A stretch of DNA of 64,000 bases, taken from positions 1 through 64,000 of the forward strand of contig UBTY01000007.1 in assembly GCA_900468535.1 (NCBI GenBank), written 5' to 3'. The stretch comes from Hyphomicrobiales bacterium. GTDB taxonomy: Bacteria > Pseudomonadota > Alphaproteobacteria > Rhizobiales > Rhizobiaceae. Below are positions 8,227-19,467 of the stretch, one piece after another. How positions within the stretch are numbered: position 1 is the stretch's first letter; each line of letters begins with the position of its first letter. The notes under the pieces were generated by a model. The model was not told the origin of the DNA. It saw nothing but the letters and a program-made list of their open reading frames with translations, and made no database searches. Position numbers and translations under genes: made by a program.

Positions 8227-8551
8227 TCTACGGTAAGAGCGGACCGCGCGGGACGCCGAGGCCTTAGCCTCGGCTGCCGGGGGGACTTTGCCCGCACGAT
8301 CCGAACAAAGCGTACCCAAATACGCACCACATTTAAAGAACTTTGCGGTACATTATTTTTTGCACATCGGCCGATGTCGCTATGGATATATGGCTGCGGC
8401 ATCCTGAACGTGCATCTTTCACGTTGGCCGGTTGACCTACCGGCGACAAATAGCATCTAAATCACCGGCAAGTTGAATTTCAGATACGCTTTCATGGCGC
8501 CGTGGCCACAGGTTTAGACTTTACTGTTGAATGAATTTCCGGGGTGATGCG
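8227..8551. other. Intergenic stretch between amide and efflux operons
   Basis: There is no gene here. An 8-bp perfect stem (GCCGAGGC 8255-8262 with GCCTCGGC 8267-8274, loop CTTA) follows the ATPase stop but lacks a T run, so it is at best a weak terminator. The rest should hold the promoter of the HlyD-family operon. TTGACC at 8432-8437 is a possible -35, but no good -10 lies at standard spacing. Confidence 0.5.
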
Positions 8552-9622
8552 ATGATTAAGTCCGCAAGAGGATGGATCTGGGGCGTCGTGGCCGTGGTGG
8601 CGATCGGCGTTGGCTACTACGCATGGACGGTTCTCCACAATAACGGCCTGCCTGCCGGATTTGCTTCCAGCAATGGTCGAATTGAAGCCGTGGAGATCGA
8701 CATTTCCACGAAGACCGCGGGCCGCCTGAAGGAGCTGATGGTTCGCGAGGGCGACTTCGTCAAGCAAGGTCAGGTCCTTGCGCAGATGGATACCGCGCAG
8801 CTTGAAGCCAGCAAGCGCCAGGCCGAGGCACAGCTCCGCAGGGCAGAGATCGGCGTCGATACCGCGCACAGCCTCGTTGCCCAGCGCGAGGCGGAGCGGA
8901 AGTCGGCGCTCGCCGTGATCGAACAACGCAAGGCGCAGCTCGACTCCGCCATGAAGACCAACGCGCGCTCGCGACAGCTGCTGAGCAGCAGTACCGTTTC
9001 ACAGCAGGTAGTGGACGACAGCGAAGCCGCAGAGCAGGCCGCGCGCGCAACACTTGCCTCAGCCGAAGCCTCCCTCGCTGCCGCAGACGCTGCGATCAAT
9101 GCCGCAAAGGCCCAGGTCGTTGACGCCGAAGCTGCGGTCGATGCCGCAAAGGCACAGATCGAGAGTGTCGAGACGGATATCGCCGACAGCACTCTGGTTG
9201 CCCCGCGCGATGGTCGGATCCAGTATCGGGTTGCCCAACCGGGAGAGGTCCTCTCCGCGGGCGGACGGGTCCTCAACCTCGTCGATCTCGGCGACGTTTA
9301 CATGACCTTCTTCCTGCCGACCGACCAGGCGGGCCGAACATCGATCGGCTCGGACGTGCGCCTGCGGCTCGACGCTGCGCCGCAATTCACGATTCCCGCC
9401 AAGGTCTCCTTCGTTGCTGATGTCGCGCAGTTCACGCCGAAAACGGTCGAGACTGAAGAGGAACGCCAGAAGCTGACATTCCGGGTTCGCGCTCAAATTC
9501 CGCAGGAGTTGCTCAAGAAATACGTCGAGTACGTCAAGACGGGCCTTCCCGGCATGGCCTACGTGCGGCTCGATCCACAAGCCGAATGGCCTGAAGACCT
9601 CGAACGCAATGTCGTGAAGTGA
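8552..9622 (+). CDS. HlyD/MFP-family periplasmic adaptor (YhiI-like)
   Basis: This is a 356-residue membrane-fusion protein. It has an N-terminal membrane anchor (about 6-27), a biotinyl-lipoyl half-motif ([20 protein letters not shown]), a long alanine-rich helical hairpin (about 80-200), the second lipoyl half-motif ([12 protein letters not shown], about 213-224) and a beta barrel. I prefer the ATG at 8552, with GGGG seven bases upstream, over the ATG at 8531. The rbbA-like gene follows after 10 bp. The order adaptor, double-ATPase permease, permease is that of E. coli yhiI-rbbA-yhhJ. The probable role is an ABC efflux or secretion pump of unknown substrate. Confidence 0.88.
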   Translation: MIKSARGWIWGVVAVVAIGVGYYAWTVLHNNGLPAGFASSNGRIEAVEIDISTKTAGRLKELMVREGDFVKQGQVLAQMDTAQLEASKRQAEAQLRRAEIGVDTAHSLVAQREAERKSALAVIEQRKAQLDSAMKTNARSRQLLSSSTVSQQVVDDSEAAEQAARATLASAEASLAAADAAINAAKAQVVDAEAAVDAAKAQIESVETDIADSTLVAPRDGRIQYRVAQPGEVLSAGGRVLNLVDLGDVYMTFFLPTDQAGRTSIGSDVRLRLDAAPQFTIPAKVSFVADVAQFTPKTVETEEERQKLTFRVRAQIPQELLKKYVEYVKTGLPGMAYVRLDPQAEWPEDLERNVVK

Positions 9623-9632
9623 CGGCGCCGCG

Positions 9633-12449
9633 ATGAGTGGTGCTCAAGCGAACGAGGCCGTTTCGACCAACGCCTCCGATCTTTCAGGTGGCGGCCGCGA
9701 CGCCGTTGTCCGGCTGCAGCAGGTGACGCTCACCTACAAGAAGACCGTCGCATTGGGTGACGTTTCGCTCGATATTCCATCGGGCTGCATGGTCGGGCTG
9801 ATCGGCCCTGATGGGGTGGGAAAATCGAGCCTGCTGTCGCTCGTGTCAGGCGCGCGGGCGGTTCAAAAAGGACAGGTGCATGTGCTTGGCGGCGACATCT
9901 CCGACGCCAAGCACCGCGAAGACACCTGCCCGAGAATTGCCTACATGCCGCAGGGGCTGGGCAAGAACCTCTACCCTACGCTATCGGTCTTTGAGAATGT
10001 CGATTTTTTCGGCCGTCTGTTCGGCCACGACAGGCAGGAACGCGAAACCCGCATTCATGAGTTGCTGGAGAGCACGGGGCTCGGTCCTTTCGCCGATCGC
10101 CCGGCCGCGAAACTTTCAGGCGGCATGAAGCAAAAGCTCGGCCTCTGCTGCGCGCTCATCCATGATCCGGACCTCCTGATCCTCGACGAGCCGACGACTG
10201 GCGTCGACCCCCTCTCTCGCCGCCAGTTCTGGGAATTGATCGACGCAATCCGCGCCGGTCGGCCGGGCATGAGCGTCATCGTTGCCACAGCCTATATGGA
10301 GGAGGCCGCCGGCTTCGATTGGCTGGTTGCCATGAACGCCGGCAAGGTGCTCGATACCGGAACGCCGGCCGAACTGCTTGATCGCACCGGCGCTCCCAAC
10401 CTCGATGCCGCATTCATCGCGATGCTGCCCGAAGCGGAACGGCGCAGCCACGTTGATGTGGTCATACCGTCCCGTAAGATCACGGAGAACGAAGAATACG
10501 CGATCGAAGCCAGCCACCTCAGCATGCGCTTTGGCGACTTTACTGCAGTCGATAATGTCAGCTTTCAGATACCACGCGGCGAGATCTTCGGCTTTCTGGG
10601 ATCAAACGGCTGCGGCAAGTCGACCACGATGAAGATGCTGACTGGCCTGCTTGCCGCAAGCGAGGGCGAAGCCAAGCTCTTCGGACGAACGGTGGATGCC
10701 CGCGACATGGCGGTGCGCCGTCGTGTCGGCTATATGAGCCAGGCCTTTTCGCTTTATACCGAGTTGACGGTCCGCCAGAACCTTGACCTGCATGCGCGCC
10801 TGTTCAAGCTACCGGAAAACTCCATCGCCGCGCGTATTGATGAGATGGCCCGCCGCTTCGGCTTGGAAGAAGTGATGGACGCCTTGCCCGACGGCTTGCC
10901 GCTCGGCATTCGCCAGCGCCTGTCGTTGGCCGTCGCCATGATCCATTCGCCCGACGTGCTGATCCTCGACGAGCCGACATCAGGCGTTGACCCGGTGGCT
11001 CGCGACGCATTCTGGCAGATCCTCGCGGACCTTTCCCGCAAGGATAACGTCACGATCTTCATCTCGACGCATTTCATGAACGAAGCGGAACGCTGCGACC
11101 GCATCTCGCTTATGCACGCCGGCAAGGTGCTGATCAGCGACACCCCGGAGGCGATCGCGAAGAGCCGTAACTCGGCGACCCTTGAAGATGCTTTCATAGC
11201 CTATCTCGAGGAAGCCTCAGGCGTAAGTCCCACACAGAAGACCTCCAAGGAGGACATTGCTCCGGCCGCGACCGCCAAGCTGGTCGGCTCAGGTCATGCC
11301 CAGACCAAGACGAAGAAGCGCCTCTTCGATTTCCGCCGGATGTTCAGCTATACGAGGCGTGAGGCGCTGGAACTTCAGCGTGATCCCATTCGAGCCACGC
11401 TTGCCATACTTGGAAGCGTGATCCTGATGTTCGTCATCGGCTACGGGATCAACATGGATGTTGAAGACCTCACATTTGCTGTGCTCGATCGCGACGATTC
11501 CACCATCAGTCGAGACTACGTGCTCGACATTGCCGGATCGCGCTATTTTATCGAGAAGGACCCGATCCGCGACTATGCCGACATGGACAAGCGGATGCGT
11601 GATGGTGAGATCAGCCTGGCGATCGAGATTCCGCCTGGCTTCGGTCGGAGCGTCTTGCGAGGCGATTCCGTCGAGGTCGGTGCCTGGATCGACGGCGCAA
11701 TGCCGCAACGCGCCGAAACGATCAGCGGCTACGTGCAGGGCATGCATGCCAACTGGCTCAACCGCAAGGCTCGAGAGACCTACGGCACGGCGGCAACACA
11801 GGGCACGTTTTCGATAGAGACCCGCTTCCGTTACAATCCCGACGTCAAGAGCCTCGTTGCCATGGTGCCGGCCGTTATCCCGCTCCTGCTGATGCTCATC
11901 CCGGCCATGCTCGCGGCGCTCAGCGTCGTCAGGGAAAAGGAACTCGGATCGATCATCAATCTCTACGTGACGCCGGTCACACGGCTGGAGTTCCTATTCG
12001 GCAAGCAGATACCCTACGTCGTCCTGGGCATCCTGAATTTCCTGCTGCTGGTCGCCTTCGCGACGCTGGTGTTCAGGGTGCCGTTCACAGGAAGCTTCCT
12101 CACTTATGCGACCGCTGCCCTGCTCTATGTGATCATCGCAACATCCATCGGCATCTTCATGTCGACCTTCATGTCGAGCCAGATTGCCGCGATCTTCGGC
12201 ACTGCCCTGCTGACGCTCATTCCGGCGACCCAGTATTCCGGTATGACCGACCCGGTGTCCTCCCTTCAGGGAGCGGGTGCGCTGGTCGGGCAAATCTATC
12301 CGACGACCTACTTCATGACGATCTCGCGCGGCACCTTCTCGAAAGCCCTCGATTTTGCCGGACTTGCCGGCTCGTTCGTACCCCTGCTGATTCCCATCCC
12401 GATCCTCGCCGCGCTCGGCGCGGTGCTTCTCAAGAAGCAGGAGAGCTGA
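9633..12449 (+). CDS. rbbA: RbbA/YhiH-like protein: two ABC ATPase domains fused to an ABC-2 permease
   Basis: This 938-residue protein has one ATPase cassette at about 25-250 (Walker [10 protein letters not shown], 58-66; signature LSGGMKQKL; Walker [14 protein letters not shown]). A second lies at about 295-520 (Walker [10 protein letters not shown]; Walker [13 protein letters not shown]). A C-terminal ABC-2 permease domain at about 570-938 has several membrane segments. The second cassette has LPLGIRQRL where the LSGGQ signature is expected, so one composite ATP site may be weak. The next permease gene starts 2 bp after the stop. The E. coli homologue was named for ribosome association. 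Here the operon supports an export pump instead. Confidence 0.9.
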   Translation: MSGAQANEAVSTNASDLSGGGRDAVVRLQQVTLTYKKTVALGDVSLDIPSGCMVGLIGPDGVGKSSLLSLVSGARAVQKGQVHVLGGDISDAKHREDTCPRIAYMPQGLGKNLYPTLSVFENVDFFGRLFGHDRQERETRIHELLESTGLGPFADRPAAKLSGGMKQKLGLCCALIHDPDLLILDEPTTGVDPLSRRQFWELIDAIRAGRPGMSVIVATAYMEEAAGFDWLVAMNAGKVLDTGTPAELLDRTGAPNLDAAFIAMLPEAERRSHVDVVIPSRKITENEEYAIEASHLSMRFGDFTAVDNVSFQIPRGEIFGFLGSNGCGKSTTMKMLTGLLAASEGEAKLFGRTVDARDMAVRRRVGYMSQAFSLYTELTVRQNLDLHARLFKLPENSIAARIDEMARRFGLEEVMDALPDGLPLGIRQRLSLAVAMIHSPDVLILDEPTSGVDPVARDAFWQILADLSRKDNVTIFISTHFMNEAERCDRISLMHAGKVLISDTPEAIAKSRNSATLEDAFIAYLEEASGVSPTQKTSKEDIAPAATAKLVGSGHAQTKTKKRLFDFRRMFSYTRREALELQRDPIRATLAILGSVILMFVIGYGINMDVEDLTFAVLDRDDSTISRDYVLDIAGSRYFIEKDPIRDYADMDKRMRDGEISLAIEIPPGFGRSVLRGDSVEVGAWIDGAMPQRAETISGYVQGMHANWLNRKARETYGTAATQGTFSIETRFRYNPDVKSLVAMVPAVIPLLLMLIPAMLAALSVVREKELGSIINLYVTPVTRLEFLFGKQIPYVVLGILNFLLLVAFATLVFRVPFTGSFLTYATAALLYVIIATSIGIFMSTFMSSQIAAIFGTALLTLIPATQYSGMTDPVSSLQGAGALVGQIYPTTYFMTISRGTFSKALDFAGLAGSFVPLLIPIPILAALGAVLLKKQES

Positions 12450-12451
12450 TC

Positions 12452-13564
12452 ATGTTTTCGTCCAACATCGTTCAGCTCGGCCTCAAGGAATTGCGCGGCC
12501 TCGTGCGTGATCCGATGCTCGTGCTGCTGATCGTCTATGCTTTCAGCCTGCAGATCTATACCGGTTCTAGCGCATTGCCGGAGACGCTGAACAATGCCGC
12601 GATTGCGATCGTCGACGAGGATCAATCGCCGCTTTCCGGCCGCATAAGCACGGCCTTCACCCCTCCATATTTCGTGCCGCCGAAACAGATCTCCATCGCA
12701 GAGATGGATAAGCGAATGGATGCGGGACTCGATACCTTCGCACTGAACATACCGCCCGACTTTCAGCGCGACGTCCTGGCCAACCAGAAGCCGGCGATCC
12801 AGCTCAATGTCGACGCGACGCGCATGAGTCAGGCTTTCAGCGGTAGCGGTTATGTCCAGTCGATCGTGACCAGTGAAGTCAACGAATTCATGGACCGCTA
12901 TCGCGGCGGCAGTCGTGTGCCCGTCGAACTGACGCTGAGGGCACGCTTCAATCCGTCGCTCAACAAATCCTGGTTCGGCTCGATCAATAACATCATCACG
13001 TCGATCACCATGCTTTCGATCATCCTGACGGGCGCGGCGCTTATCCGCGAGCGTGAGCATGGTACTGTCGAGCATCTCCTGGTAATGCCGGTGACACCCA
13101 CGGAGATCATGATCAGCAAGATCTGGTCGATGGGTCTCGTTGTGCTTGTGGCGGCAGGTTTTGCCCTGTTCGTTGTGGTGAAGGGATTGTTGGGCGTGCC
13201 AATCGAAGGATCGCCCGCGATCTTCCTGATCGGAACGGCGTTGTTCCTTTTCGCGACCACCTCCATGGGTATCTTCTTGGCGACGGTCGCCGGCTCCATG
13301 CCGCAGTTCGGCCTTCTGCTGATCCTCGTGCTCCTGCCGCTGCAGGTGCTCTCGGGAGCGATGACGCCGCGCGAAAGCATGCCCGATATCATCCAGTACA
13401 TCATGCTCCTCGCGCCGAATACGCACTTCGTCATACTGGCCCAGGCAGTGCTGTTTCGTGGTGCCGGGCTCGATGTGGTCTGGCCGCAGCTTCTGGCATT
13501 GCTGGTGATCGCTGCGGTGTTGTTCTACCTGGCACTTCGACGCTTCCGCCGGTTCCTTCGGTAA
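12452..13564 (+). CDS. yhhJ: ABC-2 type permease (YhhJ-like)
   Basis: This 370-residue ABC-2 permease has one N-terminal membrane segment (about 22-40), a large periplasmic domain, and five C-terminal membrane segments from about residue 180. The sequence REREHGTVEHLLVMPVTPTE (about 200-220) is the family hallmark at the cytoplasmic interface. It would pair with the permease half of the RbbA-like protein to complete the pore. It ends 25 bp from the convergent GMC oxidoreductase gene, with no obvious terminator hairpin between them. Confidence 0.88.
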   Translation: MFSSNIVQLGLKELRGLVRDPMLVLLIVYAFSLQIYTGSSALPETLNNAAIAIVDEDQSPLSGRISTAFTPPYFVPPKQISIAEMDKRMDAGLDTFALNIPPDFQRDVLANQKPAIQLNVDATRMSQAFSGSGYVQSIVTSEVNEFMDRYRGGSRVPVELTLRARFNPSLNKSWFGSINNIITSITMLSIILTGAALIREREHGTVEHLLVMPVTPTEIMISKIWSMGLVVLVAAGFALFVVVKGLLGVPIEGSPAIFLIGTALFLFATTSMGIFLATVAGSMPQFGLLLILVLLPLQVLSGAMTPRESMPDIIQYIMLLAPNTHFVILAQAVLFRGAGLDVVWPQLLALLVIAAVLFYLALRRFRRFLR

Positions 13565-13588
13565 GAGGATCGGTAATTGGCGTAATTA

Positions 13589-15211
13589 TTATGCGCGCAG
13601 GATGGCCTCCGCTGCCTTCTCGGCAATCATGATGACCGGCGAATTGGTGTTGCCCGAAACAATCGTCGGCATGATCGATGCATCGACCACGCGCAGCCTC
13701 CCCACCCCGTGAACACGAAGATCAGCATCCACCACGGCCATCGGGTCGCTCCCCATCTTGCAGGTGCCGACAGGATGGAAAATCGTGGTGGCGATGTCGC
13801 CGGCGCGGTGGATCAACTCGTCGTCGCTCTGATACTCCCGGCCCGGCAGCATTTCCTGCGGATGGAAACGCGCGATCGCCTTCGTCATCATCAGCCTGCG
13901 GGCATGGCGAATAGATCTCGCCGCCAGAATCCGATCGCCCGGCGTCGACAGGTAGTTCGGCCGGATCTCAGCGGCCGTCGCCGCCTCACGGGTCGTCACG
14001 TGTACCGAGCCACGGCTTTCTGGCCTGAGATTGCACACGGAAACCGTGACAGCCGGGAAGCGGTGCAACGGTTCGCCAAGCCGATCGGTACTGAGCGGCT
14101 GGACGTGATATTCGAGATCAGCCGTCGCGACAGCCGGGTCGCTTTTGGCGAATATGCCGAGTTGGCTCGGCGCCATGGAGAGCGGGCCGGAGCGGCTTAT
14201 CGCATATTGCAGACCCATCCCGGCACGACTGAAAATGTTGTGATAGAGCTGGTTCAGCGTGCGCGCGCCTTCGATCCGGAAGACGGTGCGGATTTGCAGG
14301 TGATCCTGCAAGTTTTCGCCGACGCCCTGAAGTTCGTGGCGGATGGGGATGTCGAGCGCGGAGAGTACATCCCGCCGACCGACGCCCGAAAGCTCCAGAA
14401 TTTTCGGCGAGTTGATCGCGCCGGCCGAGAGCACGACTTCGCGGCCGGCCCGCGCGACGCAAAGCCGCCCGTTCAGGCGGAAGCGAACGCCCGTCACCGT
14501 TTTACCGTCGAACTCCAGCTGCTCTGTTTCGGCGCCGGTCAACACGCGGAGGTTCTTCCGCTTCATTGCTGGCCGCAGGAAAGCCTTGGTCGTGTTCCAC
14601 CGCAGGCCGCCTTTCTGGTTGACCTCGAAATAGCCTGATCCCTCGTTATCGCCATCGTTGAAATCATCCGTCTTGCGAATGCCCAGCTCTTGCGCCGCCT
14701 CGCGGAAGGCGTCCAGAATTGGCCAGGACAACCGCTGCCGCTCGACGCGCCATTCGCCCCCTGCCCCGTGTAGCGCGGATCCGCCGCGATAGTTGTCTTC
14801 CGACTTGAGGAAGTATGGGAGCACGTCTTCCCATCCCCAGCCGCTGTTGCCTGCCTGTCGCCAGCCGTCATAGTCGGCCGCCTGACCGCGCATGTAGATC
14901 ATGCCGTTGATGGACGAGCAGCCCCCGAGCACCTTTCCGCGAGGATAGTTGAGCGCACGGCCGTTCAGGCCAGGCTCAGCTGCCGTCTTCATCATCCAGT
15001 CGGTGCGTGGATTTCCCATGCAATAGAGATAGCCGATCGGAACGTGCACCCAATGATAGCGATCAGAGCCGCCTGCCTCGAGCAGCAGCACCCGGTTTCT
15101 CGGATCAGCCGATAGCCGGTTTGCCAGTACGCAGCCGGCCGAGCCGGCGCCGACGATGATGAAGTCGTAGTTGCCTTCATCGACAAGCGTATCTGTCATG
15201 GGCATTTTCAC
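13589..15211 (-). CDS. GMC-family FAD oxidoreductase (choline/alcohol dehydrogenase-like)
   Basis: This 540-residue flavoprotein has the N-terminal dinucleotide-binding motif [16 protein letters not shown] (about 18-33) and GMC signature 1 ([22 protein letters not shown]). It also has GMC signature 2 around [20 protein letters not shown] and the C-terminal HPVGTCKMG with its active-site histidine. Such enzymes oxidise alcohols or polyols. The GTG at 15211 overlaps the kinase stop (GTGA) and lies seven bases after AAAGGAG. ATGs at 15205 and 15199 are alternatives. As the last gene of the nine-gene minus-strand operon, it may oxidise the transported polyol or a by-product. Confidence 0.9.
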   Translation of the reverse strand: MKMPMTDTLVDEGNYDFIIVGAGSAGCVLANRLSADPRNRVLLLEAGGSDRYHWVHVPIGYLYCMGNPRTDWMMKTAAEPGLNGRALNYPRGKVLGGCSSINGMIYMRGQAADYDGWRQAGNSGWGWEDVLPYFLKSEDNYRGGSALHGAGGEWRVERQRLSWPILDAFREAAQELGIRKTDDFNDGDNEGSGYFEVNQKGGLRWNTTKAFLRPAMKRKNLRVLTGAETEQLEFDGKTVTGVRFRLNGRLCVARAGREVVLSAGAINSPKILELSGVGRRDVLSALDIPIRHELQGVGENLQDHLQIRTVFRIEGARTLNQLYHNIFSRAGMGLQYAISRSGPLSMAPSQLGIFAKSDPAVATADLEYHVQPLSTDRLGEPLHRFPAVTVSVCNLRPESRGSVHVTTREAATAAEIRPNYLSTPGDRILAARSIRHARRLMMTKAIARFHPQEMLPGREYQSDDELIHRAGDIATTIFHPVGTCKMGSDPMAVVDADLRVHGVGRLRVVDASIMPTIVSGNTNSPVIMIAEKAAEAILRA

Positions 15212-16737
15212 GCGTCGACTCCTTTGCCAAGGTCACCGCTTGTTGAGAGCCGCCGCCAGAGTGGCGTCATTGCTTCGGCAATGTCCTGATAAAGCTGATA
15301 GCGGCGATTGTAGTGCGCGCTAAGCGCCTGATTCGGCTGATAATGTCGGTCCGTTCGCACCATTGCATTGGCGCCTGCGGTGAAATCGGCAAACAGCCCG
15401 ACGCCCGTTCCGGCAGCGATCGCCGCTCCAAGCGCTCCTGTCTCCCGCGAGACGGCAATGGTTACCGGCACGCCCAAGACATCGGCAAAGATCTGTGGCC
15501 AGAGCAGACTGCGCGAGCCGCCGCCGGACAGCACGGCCTCCTCGAAGACGGCGCCGGCCTTGCGGATCGTTTCGATATGCTGGCGGTGACCAAAGGCCAC
15601 GCCCTCCAGCAGCGCCCGGATCAGGTGACCCTTGGTGTGCCAACCGGCCATGCCATAGAAGCCGGCGCGCGCGTGGCCATCCTGCTGCGAGCCATAGAGA
15701 TACGGGTGATAGAGCGGATCGTCGTCCGACGGCACAACCGCGGACGCAAGCGCACACGCCGCATCGAACGGCGAGACGCCGTCGTCATGTTCGCTTTCGA
15801 AGAACTCGCGAACAAGCCATTCGAGGTTTGCGGCCGATGTAGCGCTGTTTTCCATCGCCATATAGCGGCGACGGTCAAAGGTGGAGGACATGAAGACCGG
15901 ACCGTCGAGATCCGGGCCGTCAATGACAACCTGGTTGATGCTCCAGGTGCCTGCGATGATCGAAGCACTCCCGGAACGCGACACGCCCGATCCGAGCGCC
16001 GAAGCGACAACGTCAAAGAGGCCGCCGACAACAGGAGTACCTGCTTTAAGGCCGGTTTCCAAGGCAACTTCCTCCATCACCCAGCCGGCGATATCGGCGC
16101 TTTCCAAGAGCGGCGGCAGCATATGCATGCTGTCTGCAAGCCCATAGGCCGCCATCAGGGTTTCGTCGTAGCGGCGAGCGGCCAGATCGAGCAAGCCGGC
16201 GCCCGACATATCGGAGACCTCGCTGACGCGACGCCCGGTCAGCCTGTTGACAACGAAATCCTTCGAGAAAAATACCGTGCCGATGCGCTGGAACAGTTCC
16301 GGTCGATGACGTTTCAGCCAAGCCAGCAAAGTCGGCGTCTGGGAGGGCCAGGGGCGCTGGCGGGCGATCGGGGCCGTGCGGTCGCCAACGCTCTCTAACG
16401 CCCATTGCTCGACGAGATCGGTTGCCCGGGTATCGAGCGACTGGATGCCTAGAAGAGGTTCACCCTCTCGGTCGAGTGCATAAAGCCCATTGCCATGGCC
16501 CGCGCAGCCAATCGCCGCAATGTCGCTCGCGGCAATTCCCGCCCTGTCGAGGCAGGTGCGGATTACACGCTTGGCATTTGCCCAGAGCTCTCCGAGGTCC
16601 CGTTCGACATGGCCGGGGCACGGCATCCGGCTATGACCTTCCTCTCCCGCATGCGCCATCTCCCGACCAGCAAGATCGAAAATCACCGCTTTGATGACGG
16701 TGTTTCCGGCATCGATCCCCAACAAATATCTTCCCAT
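15208..16737 (-). CDS. FGGY-family sugar/polyol kinase (LyxK/EryA-like)
   Basis: This 509-residue carbohydrate kinase starts with the phosphate-binding motif [17 protein letters not shown] (about 5-21). It includes [19 protein letters not shown] (about 264-282) and [24 protein letters not shown], which resemble L-xylulose kinase (LyxK) and erythritol kinase more than glycerol or xylulose kinases. I chose the ATG at 16737 with GGGAGGGG five bases upstream. The open frame extends to 16752. The neighbouring GlpD/EryB-like dehydrogenase suggests that the product is a polyol phosphate. A 154-bp gap with an 18-bp palindrome separates it from the upstream aldolase gene. Confidence 0.88.
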   Translation of the reverse strand: MGRYLLGIDAGNTVIKAVIFDLAGREMAHAGEEGHSRMPCPGHVERDLGELWANAKRVIRTCLDRAGIAASDIAAIGCAGHGNGLYALDREGEPLLGIQSLDTRATDLVEQWALESVGDRTAPIARQRPWPSQTPTLLAWLKRHRPELFQRIGTVFFSKDFVVNRLTGRRVSEVSDMSGAGLLDLAARRYDETLMAAYGLADSMHMLPPLLESADIAGWVMEEVALETGLKAGTPVVGGLFDVVASALGSGVSRSGSASIIAGTWSINQVVIDGPDLDGPVFMSSTFDRRRYMAMENSATSAANLEWLVREFFESEHDDGVSPFDAACALASAVVPSDDDPLYHPYLYGSQQDGHARAGFYGMAGWHTKGHLIRALLEGVAFGHRQHIETIRKAGAVFEEAVLSGGGSRSLLWPQIFADVLGVPVTIAVSRETGALGAAIAAGTGVGLFADFTAGANAMVRTDRHYQPNQALSAHYNRRYQLYQDIAEAMTPLWRRLSTSGDLGKGVDA

Positions 16738-16767
16738 TCGAACCCCTCCCAAGGTTCTGACATCTTT

Positions 16768-16785
16768 TTCCGCTCCGGAGCGGAA
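16768..16785. promoter_or_regulatory. 18-bp perfect palindrome upstream of the kinase gene
   Basis: TTCCGCTCCGGAGCGGAA is self-complementary over 18 bp and lies 31 bp upstream of the kinase ATG, in the largest gap inside the operon. It could be a protein-binding site or an RNA hairpin tuning expression of the last two genes. No U run follows it in the minus-strand transcript. Confidence 0.5.
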
Positions 16786-16891
16786 GCCCAGTATTCAGCC
16801 TAAGACGGTGCAGCGAGAGCGTCTCGCCTGTCCCGCACTAGAGACCGTACTTGGAACGGCTCGACGGCAGGTCGCTCTCCGCTTCCTGAAT

Positions 16892-17734
16892 TTAGCCGCG
16901 CTGGTAAAGTGCGAAAGCCTCCTCGCCGCTCGCATCCTCGTGAATGATCGCCATCAGACCGCGCACGACCGCATTCGGATTGGCGTGCTGGTAGATGTTA
17001 CGCCCGTAGACCATGCCCATTGCGCCCTGTCGCATCAAGGCCGCGGACTTGTCAAACACGGCTCCGAGGTCTTCCTTTCCACCGCCTCGAACGAGCACCG
17101 GGCAACGCGCCGCCTCCACCACGCGGTGGAAATCATCAGCGTTCGTCGTCGGATCCGCCTTGACGATATCGGCGCCCATCTCCCGGGCAAGGCGTGTGAG
17201 CGTGACGATCTTGTCGGCATCGCCGTCGACCATGTAGCCGCCACGCTCGGTCACTGGCTGCATGACCAGCGGCTCGATCATCAGCGGCATGCCGTATTTC
17301 TCGCAGTCGGCACGCACGCGAGAAATGTTCTGGACGCACTGGCGAAAGAGATCCGGCTCGTCAGGCAGCATGAAGAGGTTCACGACGACGCAGGCTGCAT
17401 CCATCTGCAGCGCGCCAACCAAAGGCTCGGCCTCGTTCTGCAGCACGGCCCACATGTCACGATGGCGGATGCGGTTATAGGGGTTACCCATGTCGAGACG
17501 CATGACGAGCGCAGGCTTGTCCTTGCCCGGCAAGTCCTGCAGCAAGTCGGCCTGACCATAGTTCATCTGGATCGCATCAGGCTTCGCATCGACCAACGCC
17601 CTCACGACAGCAGGCATGTTCTCCAGGCCATCGAGGAAAGACGGCTCGTTGCAGACGCCGTGGTCGATCGCCACATCAAGGCAACGCCCGTTGCCGAACA
17701 GCCGGTTCATCCGGACTTTGCGGTTGTCTCGCAT
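16892..17734 (-). CDS. LsrF/DhnA-type class I aldolase family protein
   Basis: This 280-residue TIM-barrel protein belongs to the DeoC/LacD/FbaB-like class I aldolase superfamily, closest in appearance to LsrF. It shows AIDHG near the N-terminus (22-26). The probable Schiff-base lysine is in GADIVKADPTT (Lys192), and the phosphate-binding end is VLVRGGGKED...GMVYGRNIYQH. The ATG at 17734 is six bases after AAAGGAG and overlaps the dehydrogenase gene by 28 bp. It would cleave or thiolyse the phosphorylated, oxidised intermediate made by the kinase and dehydrogenase. Confidence 0.85.
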   Translation of the reverse strand: MRDNRKVRMNRLFGNGRCLDVAIDHGVCNEPSFLDGLENMPAVVRALVDAKPDAIQMNYGQADLLQDLPGKDKPALVMRLDMGNPYNRIRHRDMWAVLQNEAEPLVGALQMDAACVVVNLFMLPDEPDLFRQCVQNISRVRADCEKYGMPLMIEPLVMQPVTERGGYMVDGDADKIVTLTRLAREMGADIVKADPTTNADDFHRVVEAARCPVLVRGGGKEDLGAVFDKSAALMRQGAMGMVYGRNIYQHANPNAVVRGLMAIIHEDASGEEAFALYQRG

Positions 17735-19455
17735 GCTTCACTCCTTTGTTCGTTCCTTGCGGAAAGGGTTTCTTCGCTGACGCCGTGGCGCTCGCGCATG
17801 AGGGTCAGAAAACGGGTGCGCTCCTCGGCGGTACGCTGAGGCGTCCAGCCTTTTTCGGCGGCGAGAATGTCGAGAACGGCATCCGCCATCTCGAGCGAGA
17901 GTTCGCCGGTGATGGCAAGCGTCGTACGCCGGAGCAGAATGTCGTCCAGATGCTCCACCGCTTCGCCGCGAATGAGGAAGATGAGTTCGCGAGCGCTGTA
18001 GCCGGCATGAGGCAACATGCGATCGGGCGCCGCCGCAATGAAACGGGCGACCTCAGCGGCATCGGTGCCATAGCGTGCAAAGAGCGTCGCGGCGCGATCC
18101 CCGGCAAGGCCGGTGGTCGCGGCGAGCCGTCGCAGCCAATCGCCTTGATCGCTGGGAAATTCGCGACCGCCACCGAAGGTGCGTTCCGCCGTACCGACGC
18201 GACGTTTTCGGCCAAGCCGCTCCAGCGTCATGTCAGCGGCCAGTTCGCCGAAGGAGCGGAAGGTGGTCCACTTCCCGCCGATCATGCAAAGCACCGGCGG
18301 CCCGCCGTTGCTGCCTTCAATTACCGTGCAGAAATGGTCGCGCGGGATGCGGCCGGTAAAGTTGTCCTTGCTGGCGGGCAGCGGCCGCACGCCGGCGAAC
18401 TCGAAAACGATCTCTTCCGGCCGGATCACGACGCCGGGCAATACGAAGGCCAGCGACTGCAGAATGTAATTGCGCTCGTCCGCTTCACAGCGCACCGTGC
18501 CGGGGTCGTCGACCCGTATGTCCGTAGAGCCGACCAGCACCTTGCCGAGATAGGGGAAAAGGATGCAGATGCGCCCGTCCTCGTTTTCATAGTAGATCAT
18601 GTGGCCATCAAGCATCTCGCGCAGGCCGGCATTGTCTATGATCAGGTGCGAGCCCTTGGTGCCCCCCATCAACGGCGCGGGGCGCGCCTTCTCGGGAAAG
18701 AGCGCGCCGTTGGCGATATCGATCCAGCCACCCGTCGCGTTGATGATCAATGCTGGTTTGATCGGCAGCGTTTCGCCCGAGAGACTGTCGCGCAGCAGGA
18801 ATTCTCCGCCCGCACCCTGATCGACGGATGCATAGTTCAGAGCGGCGGCATTCACACTCGACGTAAGGCCATCGACCAACAATTCCATGCCAATCCGTTC
18901 CGGGTGGCTTACCCAGGCATCGTAGTAAGTGGCGGAATTTCTGATCGCCGGATTGAGTGCCGGCCATTTGGCGAGCGTGCTCCTGCGCCCGCGAAACTGG
19001 TGGCGTGGCATCAGCGCGCGCTTTCGCGTGAGGAAATCGTAGATGCTGAGCCCCGCCTTGATGACCACGGCGCCGCGGCGGCTCGGACGACGACTCAGCC
19101 CGAGGAATCGCACGATGCCATTGGCGAAGCCGGAAAACACGTCGAAGATCGGAACCGTTGTCGCCAGCGGCGCGACATAGTGCGGCGCATTGCGCAGCAA
19201 CCGGTCCCGTTCGGCCAAGGATTCCTGCACGAGGCTGAATTCGCCGTTTTCGAGATAACGCAGCCCACCATGCACCATGCGGGAAAGCGCGGCACTGGCA
19301 CCGGAGCAATAATCCGCCTGTTCGACAAGCAGCACGTTGACGCCCTGCAACGCCAGCTCGCGAAAGACGCTGAGCCCGTTGATCCCGCCGCCGAGGACGC
19401 ACACGTCCACCTTCGGGCTTTTGCGAAGCCCGTCCAATGTCTCTTTACGGTTCAT
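17707..19455 (-). CDS. GlpD/EryB-like FAD-dependent polyol-phosphate dehydrogenase
   Basis: This 582-residue flavoprotein of the glycerol-3-phosphate dehydrogenase family has the FAD motif VCVLGGGINGLSVFRELA (about 17-34). It also carries GASAALSRMVHGGLRYL (about 52-68), typical of GlpD/EryB, FPYLGKVLVGSTD, and a C-terminal DAO_C domain. EryB oxidises erythritol 4-phosphate at the membrane quinone pool, and a polyol phosphate from the adjacent kinase is a reasonable substrate. Genuine GlpD usually stands with glpF/glpK, which are absent here. It lies 12 bp downstream of the aldo/keto reductase gene. Substrate identity is inference. Confidence 0.87.
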   Translation of the reverse strand: MNRKETLDGLRKSPKVDVCVLGGGINGLSVFRELALQGVNVLLVEQADYCSGASAALSRMVHGGLRYLENGEFSLVQESLAERDRLLRNAPHYVAPLATTVPIFDVFSGFANGIVRFLGLSRRPSRRGAVVIKAGLSIYDFLTRKRALMPRHQFRGRRSTLAKWPALNPAIRNSATYYDAWVSHPERIGMELLVDGLTSSVNAAALNYASVDQGAGGEFLLRDSLSGETLPIKPALIINATGGWIDIANGALFPEKARPAPLMGGTKGSHLIIDNAGLREMLDGHMIYYENEDGRICILFPYLGKVLVGSTDIRVDDPGTVRCEADERNYILQSLAFVLPGVVIRPEEIVFEFAGVRPLPASKDNFTGRIPRDHFCTVIEGSNGGPPVLCMIGGKWTTFRSFGELAADMTLERLGRKRRVGTAERTFGGGREFPSDQGDWLRRLAATTGLAGDRAATLFARYGTDAAEVARFIAAAPDRMLPHAGYSARELIFLIRGEAVEHLDDILLRRTTLAITGELSLEMADAVLDILAAEKGWTPQRTAEERTRFLTLMRERHGVSEETLSARNEQRSEACETTAKSG

Positions 19456-19467
19456 GATGCTGGTCCG

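Noticed and set aside
12308..13426. A 372-codon minus-strand frame inside the yhhJ-like gene
   Set aside because: His/Arg-rich composition without domains. Antisense to a clear permease.
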